The translations under genes and the position numbers were made by a program. This document shows positions 59,256 to 64,000 of a stretch of DNA of 64,000 bases, one piece after another; the first letter of the stretch is position 1; the number at the start of each line of letters is the position of its first letter. Under the pieces are notes generated by a model. It saw nothing but the letters and a program-made list of their open reading frames with translations, was not told where the DNA came from and did no database searches. The DNA lies in NCBI GenBank assembly GCA_964565775.1, contig CAZMGB010000002.1, positions 1 through 64,000 on the forward strand, given 5' to 3'. The DNA is from CAZMGB01 sp964565775. GTDB taxonomy: Bacteria > Chloroflexota > Dehalococcoidia > DSTF01 > JALHUB01.

Positions 59256-60368
59256 CTAGCCCAGGGCGTCCTTGATCTTGTCGAAGAAGCCCTTCTCGTC
59301 CTGGGGGGTGACCTCCGTTCCCAGCGAGGCGGCGAGTTCCTTGAGGAGCTCTTTCTGCTCGGGGCTGAGGTCCTTTGGTGTGACGACGCGAAGGTGCACG
59401 AGAAGGTCGCCGCGACCGGAGCCGCGCAGGTGGGGCACCCCGTGGCCGCGAAGGCTGATGACCTCGCCGCTCTGGGTGCCGGCGGGAATGCTCAGCTCGT
59501 AGGGGCCATCGAGAGTCGGTATCTCCACCTTGTCCCCGAGGGCGGCCTGGCCGAAGTTGATGGCCAGCTCATAGAGGAGGTCATGATCGTGGCGCTTGAA
59601 GAGCTTGTGGGGACGCACCGACAGCACGAGATAGAGGTTGCCGCGCGGGCCTCCTCGGCTGCCGATCTCGCCCTCACCCGGAATGCGCATCTGGGAACCG
59701 CTGTCGACGCCCGCCGGGACCCGCACCTCGATCTTTTTCGCTTTCTTCTCCCGCCCGCTGCCCCGACAGTTGCTGCAGGGGTGAGGGATCACGCGCCCGT
59801 CGCCGCCGCATCGGTCACAGGTGGCGACGTTGACGAACTGCCCGAAGATGCTCTGCTGCACGCGCCTGACCTCGCCGGTGCCGCCGCAGTTCGAGCACTT
59901 CTCGGGTTGCGTGCCGGGCTCAGCGCGCAGTCCGTTACACCGCGAACAGAGCTCCGTGCGGGTGATCTCGATCTCCTTCTCGCAACCGAAGACGGCCTCT
60001 TCGAAGGAGAGCTTGAGGTTATAGCGCAGGTCGGCGCCGCGCTGGGGGGTGCCGCGACGGGCTGTCGTGCCGCCGAAGAAGGCATCGAAGATATCGCCGA
60101 AGCCGCCGAAGCCGAAGCCCTCGAACGGCTTGGCGAAGGGGCTATCCAGCCCCGCGACACCGAAGCGGTCGTAGACGGCGCGCTTCTCCGGGTCCGAGAG
60201 CACCTCATAGGCCTCGCTTACCGCCTTGAAGCGCTGCTCGGCGTCGGGGCTCTTGTTACGGTCCGGGTGGTACTGCATGGCCAGCTTGCGGAAGGCACGC
60301 TTGATCTCTTCCACGCTGGCCCCGCGCGAGACCCCCAGCACATCGTAGTAGTCGCGGTCAGTCGCCAT
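59256..60368 (-). CDS. dnaJ: Chaperone DnaJ
   Basis: A 370-aa type I DnaJ. The J domain has YHPDRNKSP (HPD), followed by a Gly/Phe region (FEGFGFGGFGDIFDAFFGG), four zinc modules (CSRCNGL, CSNCGGTG, CDRCGGDG, CSNCRGSG), and the C-terminal substrate domains. It stimulates DnaK ATPase. dnaK is 3.3 kb upstream on the same strand, separated by unrelated genes. No CIRCE element was found nearby. Confidence 0.97.
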   Translation of the reverse strand: MATDRDYYDVLGVSRGASVEEIKRAFRKLAMQYHPDRNKSPDAEQRFKAVSEAYEVLSDPEKRAVYDRFGVAGLDSPFAKPFEGFGFGGFGDIFDAFFGGTTARRGTPQRGADLRYNLKLSFEEAVFGCEKEIEITRTELCSRCNGLRAEPGTQPEKCSNCGGTGEVRRVQQSIFGQFVNVATCDRCGGDGRVIPHPCSNCRGSGREKKAKKIEVRVPAGVDSGSQMRIPGEGEIGSRGGPRGNLYLVLSVRPHKLFKRHDHDLLYELAINFGQAALGDKVEIPTLDGPYELSIPAGTQSGEVISLRGHGVPHLRGSGRGDLLVHLRVVTPKDLSPEQKELLKELAASLGTEVTPQDEKGFFDKIKDALG

Positions 60369-60513
60369 CGAAGGAATCCAGGCTCACTCGATTCTTTGTC
60401 CCCAAAAGACAATTGTAGCAAATGGCCCGACCGCCTACCACACGGGGGCCCGGCGGTCTGGCGAACGAGGTGGCCCTGCGTGGCCGGGGCGCCGCTCGCA
60501 GGCGCCCGGGGGC

Positions 60514-60536
60514 GGGGCAGGGGCGAGCCCTGCCCC
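60514..60536. repeat. Palindrome upstream of dnaJ
   Basis: GGGGCAGGG (60514-60522), CGAGC loop, CCCTGCCCC (60528-60536), followed by TACG. A similar palindrome lies at 63170-63191 (GGGTCGGG/CCCGACCC, also followed by CTACG). Both are in non-coding gaps; they look like members of a small intergenic palindrome family. Confidence 0.55.
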
Positions 60537-60599
60537 TACGTCTCCCGCCGACAGTTGTTCAGGCGCCGTCAACCCGCAGACGGCAACAATCTGCCGCCG

Positions 60600-61967
60600 C
60601 TACAGGCGACCCCGGCGCTCCCGACCCGAAGCCCTCCCTCTCTCCGCGTTGCGCACCGTCTCCGCGGTGACGGTGTCGGGGAGGCGATAGCCGCGAAAGC
60701 TGATGAAGCCGAGGAGAACCGACAGCCCGGCCACCGGCCCGACGAGACGGATGCCTATAGGGTTATCGGTGGTGCCGCCCAGGATGAGAAGGAGCGCAAG
60801 GATGGCGGGGAAGAGCGCCGATGCCAGCTTCTCGAGGGTGGCCTGGGTGCCGTAGTACATGGCCTCGCGGCGCATCCCCGTCCGCAGCTCATCGTAGTCG
60901 ATGATGTCGGCCATGATGGCGTTGGGGAAGGTGAAGACCGCTGACATCGGTATGCCGATAAGCGGTACGAAGAGGAAGACCTGGAGGACCTTGGGGATGG
61001 CGGGCAGGAAGCCCATGAAGAAGAGGAGGGGCAGGTAGACGATGCCGGCCCTCATCGCCGCCCCGTACACCCAGGCCTTGCCCCTCTTGAGGGCCAGGCG
61101 ATACACCAGCGGCAGTGCCACGAGCACTACCACTATGGCCGAGGCGGTGAGCGCCGAAACGAAGAAGCCCTCCCTCTCCTCCTCCAGCACCTCCGTGACG
61201 AAGTAGGGCAGCGCCGCCAGGAGCAGGGACACGCCCATGTTGAAGAAGATGAACGTCGGCAGGAAGTAGAGGAACTGGTCGTTGCTGAAGGTGCTGCGAA
61301 AGGCCTTCCAGAGGTCGAGGCGGGCGGGCGGCTGGTCGAAACGTACGCGCCGCCAGGCACCGCTCAGCGCGACGTAGCGCGAGGCGAGGGCAAGGAGCGC
61401 CATGACCCCCGCCATCACCTGGAACCCGAAGAGCTCCTTGATGATGCCGCTGCCCACCAGGGCCAGGGCCGCCCCCACGGTGCCGAAGAAGACCTGCCAC
61501 GCCACCACGCCGACCCGGTCGCGCGAGGTGACGGCGATCTCAGGCAGCAGCGACTCGAAAGGGCCGCCGGAGAGGGTGCTGAAGAGGTGGAACGCCTCCA
61601 GCATGACGAAGAAGTAGACGGCGTTGGCGATTGTCTCGTGGTTGTCGGGGGGAAACCAGAGGAGGGCAAAGAAGAGAGCGTAGAAGGGCGTCGCGAAGAG
61701 CACGAAAGGGATGCGCCGCCCCCAGCGGGAGCTGGTGCGGTCGCTCCAGTAGCCGATGAGGGGGTCATCGAACGCCTCGATGACGCGGGCGACGGTGAAC
61801 AGGATGCCGACGGTAAGGATGGGGATGCGTTTGGCGACGTCGACCTCGTCCTCGGGCGGGGCGAAGAAGAAGATGAGCCACAGGTCCTTGGTGCGGGAGA
61901 TGACGTTGCCGCCGAAGCTACCGGAGGCGTAGAGGAGCTTGTTGCGTAGGGGCAGCTCTTGGTTCAA
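60600..61967 (-). CDS. MFS transporter of the GPH cation-symporter type
   Basis: A 455-aa transporter with about 12 transmembrane helices. The start NQELPLRNKLLYASGSFGGNVI, the loop ARVIEAFDDPLIGYWSDRTSSRWGRRIPFVLFATPFYALFF and the C-terminal TFPNAIMADIIDYDELRTGMRREAMYYGTQATLEKL are typical of glycoside-pentoside-hexuronide symporters (MFS_2). The start is uncertain: TTG 61967 fits family N-termini, and GTG 62012 adds 15 residues. The substrate is unknown. Confidence 0.9.
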   Translation of the reverse strand: MNQELPLRNKLLYASGSFGGNVISRTKDLWLIFFFAPPEDEVDVAKRIPILTVGILFTVARVIEAFDDPLIGYWSDRTSSRWGRRIPFVLFATPFYALFFALLWFPPDNHETIANAVYFFVMLEAFHLFSTLSGGPFESLLPEIAVTSRDRVGVVAWQVFFGTVGAALALVGSGIIKELFGFQVMAGVMALLALASRYVALSGAWRRVRFDQPPARLDLWKAFRSTFSNDQFLYFLPTFIFFNMGVSLLLAALPYFVTEVLEEEREGFFVSALTASAIVVVLVALPLVYRLALKRGKAWVYGAAMRAGIVYLPLLFFMGFLPAIPKVLQVFLFVPLIGIPMSAVFTFPNAIMADIIDYDELRTGMRREAMYYGTQATLEKLASALFPAILALLLILGGTTDNPIGIRLVGPVAGLSVLLGFISFRGYRLPDTVTAETVRNAERGRASGRERRGRL

Positions 61968-62049
61968 GGTTCGACCCTGCCCGCCGGCAGGCAGGCACAG
62001 TGCGGCGGCCACGACCGAAGCTAACCGGGAGAACTAGTGGGCGGTCACC

Positions 62050-63072
62050 TCACCCCGTCACGGCCTTGTAGATCACTTCCCCCACCACCTGGGCCGTCAG
62101 ACCGCCGACGAACAGCAGGCCGAAGTGCCGGTTGTGTATGAAAGCGAAGGCGACGAACCAGAGCGGCCAGCCGGGGTAGCCCTCTGGCGGCTCCGCCGGC
62201 TTCGGCGATGAGAAGAGGGGGAATAGCCGCCAGGCTATCGGCAGGGCCGCCAGGACGAGGAGGAGCCCCGGCATGCGCTGCCAGGCGGCCACCGCCAGGG
62301 TGGACAGGTACATCGATGCCATGAATGCCTGCGTCAGCCGGCGGGCCCTCGCCTCGCCCAGGAGCTGCGGCAGGGTGCGGATATGATGGGCGCTGTCGAA
62401 GCTGAGCTTATCGATGTGCTTGCCCATGAGGACCGAGGTCACGCCGAAGGCATAAGGAAGGGAGGCAACGACGACCCACAGGGGAAGCTCTTTCGCCATG
62501 ACATAGTAGGTGCCGCCGATCATCACAGGCCCCCAGATGATGAAGACGGCCACTTCGCCCAACCCGAAGTACTTGAGCGGCAGCGGCCCGCCGGAATAGA
62601 GGAGAAGGACGCCCGCGCCGATGAGAACGAAGACGAGAACGCCGGGGCCGCTCACAAGGGTGAGAAACACGCCGATGGCCGCCGCCGCCAGGAGTATGCC
62701 GCCCGTCACGAAAAGAAACGCGCGCCAACTGCCCGCGGCGTGGGCGAATATGTGGGGTCCGTAGGTGGCACGAGGGGAGTCGGGCGTATCGACGCCGCGC
62801 CAGAAGTCCCACATGTCGTTGGTCAGGTTGCTGGCGGCGTGGCACAATACGAGTCCCAGAGCCGTCAGCGCGAATAGCCCGGCGTGAAAGGCCTCGCCGC
62901 GCACCGCCAGGAGCCCGCCGATGATGGCCGAGATGACCGTCATCACCAGCACCGACGCCCGCATGAGAATGAGCCATCGGCTGACGGCGTCGACCTGGCG
63001 GACGTCGACGTTGGGGACGGTGGTCAGGGCCTGGGCCCACATCTTCGGCGGCGCGACTTTGGCGTCGAGCAT
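62050..63072 (-). CDS. UbiA-type prenyltransferase (MenA-like)
   Basis: A 340-aa polytopic membrane protein. The first Asp-rich motif is NLTNDMWDFWRGVDTP (NxxxD form). The second region MGKHIDKLSFDSAHHIRTLPQLLG corresponds to the second Asp-rich loop. Eight to nine helices are predicted. It is related to MenA and UbiA enzymes that attach polyprenyl chains to quinone or other aromatic precursors, but no quinone gene is adjacent, so the substrate is open. Confidence 0.85.
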   Translation of the reverse strand: MLDAKVAPPKMWAQALTTVPNVDVRQVDAVSRWLILMRASVLVMTVISAIIGGLLAVRGEAFHAGLFALTALGLVLCHAASNLTNDMWDFWRGVDTPDSPRATYGPHIFAHAAGSWRAFLFVTGGILLAAAAIGVFLTLVSGPGVLVFVLIGAGVLLLYSGGPLPLKYFGLGEVAVFIIWGPVMIGGTYYVMAKELPLWVVVASLPYAFGVTSVLMGKHIDKLSFDSAHHIRTLPQLLGEARARRLTQAFMASMYLSTLAVAAWQRMPGLLLVLAALPIAWRLFPLFSSPKPAEPPEGYPGWPLWFVAFAFIHNRHFGLLFVGGLTAQVVGEVIYKAVTG

Positions 63073-63169
63073 AGCTCTCCTCCGTACGGGTCTCAGGCGC
63101 TATTGTAGCAAGACGCAGCCCGTCGGCCCATGCCCCTAGGGCTGCGTCTGCGCGGCACGGCAGAAAGAA

Positions 63170-63191
63170 GGGTCGGGACGGGGCCCGACCC
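63170..63191. repeat. Palindrome near the dnaK tail copy
   Basis: GGGTCGGG (63170-63177), ACGGGG loop, CCCGACCC (63184-63191), followed by CTACGG. It is related in layout to 60514-60536. Confidence 0.55.
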
Positions 63192-63205
63192 CTACGGTGG
63201 GACTG

Positions 63206-63270
63206 CTATACCTCCCGGAACTCGCCCTCCACCGTACCTTCTTCCGACGGCTTCTCCTCCGAGGGCGCTA
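63206..63270 (-). pseudogene. Second copy of the dnaK 3' end
   Basis: On the minus strand this segment reads APSEEKPSEEGTVEGEFREV and then TAG. The authentic dnaK ends EEGTVEGEFREV and then TAG (63669). DNA identity over the last 45 nt is roughly 80-85% by hand. It is in frame with, but after, the stop of the 121-aa gene. It looks like a relic of another dnaK 3' end left after an insertion or duplication. Confidence 0.7.
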
Positions 63271-63280
63271 ATGCTCTCCT

Positions 63281-63646
63281 CTACTTGTACACGATCGTGA
63301 TATCGTACAGGAACGTGGTCAGACAGTCGCGGTACCTGCGACGCCCCTTGGGCGATCCCTCGTAGCCCTCACAGGCCGCACCGCCCGAACGCTGCGTCTC
63401 GCGGTGGGAATACATCTCGTGTAGAACGTGCCCTATCCACAGGCCACCCCCATAGCACAGCGGGTTGGGGCAGTCGATACACTCGCTGATACGGGGCGCG
63501 TGGAGCGTCCAGGACTTTGGTTGATAGCCCGTTCCCCTCCCTTCGGCCTCAACCCGAATCGAAGCCTTCTGGATCTCGGGGAATGCTTCAGAGAACGGCA
63601 CGCGCTGCGCGAAAATCGGTGGCACGTCGTCTTGAAATCGCCTCAT
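63281..63646 (-). CDS. Small Cys-containing protein between two dnaK ends
   Basis: A 121-aa protein from ATG 63646. Residues MRRFQDDVPPIFAQRVPFSEAFPEIQKASIRVEAEG open it. The middle has CIDCPNPLC, followed by GGGLWIGHVLHEMYSHRETQ and two more Cys. The CxxC...C and His residues could bind metal. No family is recognised. It starts 22 nt after the dnaK stop and is followed by a copy of the dnaK tail, so it may be an insertion. The product could be real because the ATG is preceded by GGAGAAGG (17 nt away). Confidence 0.5.
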   Translation of the reverse strand: MRRFQDDVPPIFAQRVPFSEAFPEIQKASIRVEAEGRGTGYQPKSWTLHAPRISECIDCPNPLCYGGGLWIGHVLHEMYSHRETQRSGGAACEGYEGSPKGRRRYRDCLTTFLYDITIVYK

Positions 63647-63668
63647 CTTTGCGTGGACAACCCTTCTC

Positions 63669-64000
63669 CTAGACCTCGCGGAACTCGCCCTCGACGGTGC
63701 CTTCCTCCGGCGGGCCCTCTGGTGGCGGCCCTTCGCCCTCGGGCGGAGCGCCCGGCTCGCCACCGGGCGGCGCCTGTTCGCCTGCCTGACCGTAGACAGC
63801 GGCGCCGATCTTCTGCATCGCCTCCGCCAGGTCGGTGACGGCGCTACGCACCGGCTCGATGTCGCCGCCCTGGAGGGCGCTGCGCACCGCCTGGATCTTG
63901 CCCTCGACCTCGCTGCGCAGCTCCGCGGGCACCTTGTCGCCCTGCTCGCGCAGCGTCTTCTCGGCCGTGTAGGCGAGGCTGTCGGCCTGGTTGCGGATCT
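63669..64000 (-). CDS. dnaK: Chaperone DnaK, 3' part (runs off the window)
   Basis: The C-terminal segment of DnaK: NQADSLAYTAEKTLREQGDKV, then AELRSEVEGKIQAVRSALQGGDIEPVRSAVTDLAEAMQKIGAAVYGQ, typical of the lid region, then a Pro/Gly/Glu linker and GTVEGEFREV in place of the usual end. Only the last 110 codons or so are in the window; the gene continues beyond 64000. It is on the same strand as dnaJ, 3.3 kb away. Confidence 0.93.
   Translation of the reverse strand, partial: IRNQADSLAYTAEKTLREQGDKVPAELRSEVEGKIQAVRSALQGGDIEPVRSAVTDLAEAMQKIGAAVYGQAGEQAPPGGEPGAPPEGEGPPPEGPPEEGTVEGEFREV

Noticed and set aside
59142..60944. A 600-codon plus-strand frame over prmA and dnaJ
   Set aside because: It mirrors dnaJ, whose motifs are unmistakable on the other strand.

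Overview
The window is a GC-rich bacterial chromosome segment with tightly packed genes and no phage, insertion sequence, CRISPR array, rRNA or tRNA that I can recognise. The gene set points to Chloroflexota, perhaps a Dehalococcoidia-like lineage. The indications are a zinc-ribbon/LysM protein with Pro-Thr linkers, a Ycf45/SpoIIIAA-like R3H ATPase, a FlaH/FlaI pair, DUF6062-like and DUF4349 proteins, and MoxR/DUF58/VWA modules. This assignment is inference from gene content; no rRNA is present to confirm it.

Layout. 1-5.1 kb holds a translation/transcription operon (tuf, rpmG, secE, nusG, rplK, rplA, L10 leader, rplJ, rplL). 5.2-8.6 kb holds a LysM membrane protein, a small membrane protein, radC, a HAD phosphatase and a Usp protein. 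8.9-11.3 kb is an isolated pair of archaellum-type ATPases (FlaH- and FlaI-like). 11.5-14.4 kb carries a DtxR-type regulator with larC and larB (nickel-pincer cofactor). 14.7-22.3 kb contains CvpA, HNH, CapA and Fpg proteins, an overlapping usp-trkA-trkA-pheA operon, and a DUF4349 protein. 22.5-27.4 kb is pdxS-pdxT-GNAT-R3H ATPase-tmk. 27.6-34.4 kb has a Crp/Fnr regulator with an ABC exporter, a thiolase, thrB, lysC and a NifU-like protein.

The most unusual region is 34.6-39.8 kb. It contains two minus-strand transcription units. Each begins with a good sigma-70 promoter, then a fluoride (crcB-motif) riboswitch, then an intrinsic terminator, and neither contains crcB or a CLC-F gene. The first unit encodes a histidine-family phosphatase and a protein with four Cys/His modules (DUF6062-like). 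The second encodes a coiled-coil protein, an alpha/alpha-toroid (prenyltransferase-repeat) protein, and a fusion of a degenerate inorganic-pyrophosphatase-like domain with a PH-like domain. Pyrophosphatase is a classic fluoride target, so this looks like an undescribed fluoride-response locus.

40.0-43.8 kb is dnaE, and it carries in-frame palindromic insertions; one of these repeats also interrupts tmk at 27.2 kb. 44-56.2 kb holds an SDR and two facing MoxR/DUF58 modules. The first is a Bat-like set (MoxR, DUF58, BatD-like, VWA, VWA-TPR). The second (MoxR, DUF58, transglutaminase-like) ends in a protein that has lost its catalytic Cys and His. 56.4-64 kb holds an M23 lipoprotein, rsmE, prmA, dnaJ, an MFS carrier, a UbiA-type prenyltransferase, a small Cys-rich protein next to a second copy of the dnaK 3' end, and the 3' part of dnaK. 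Several families of short palindromes sit in intergenic gaps, often at operon ends.
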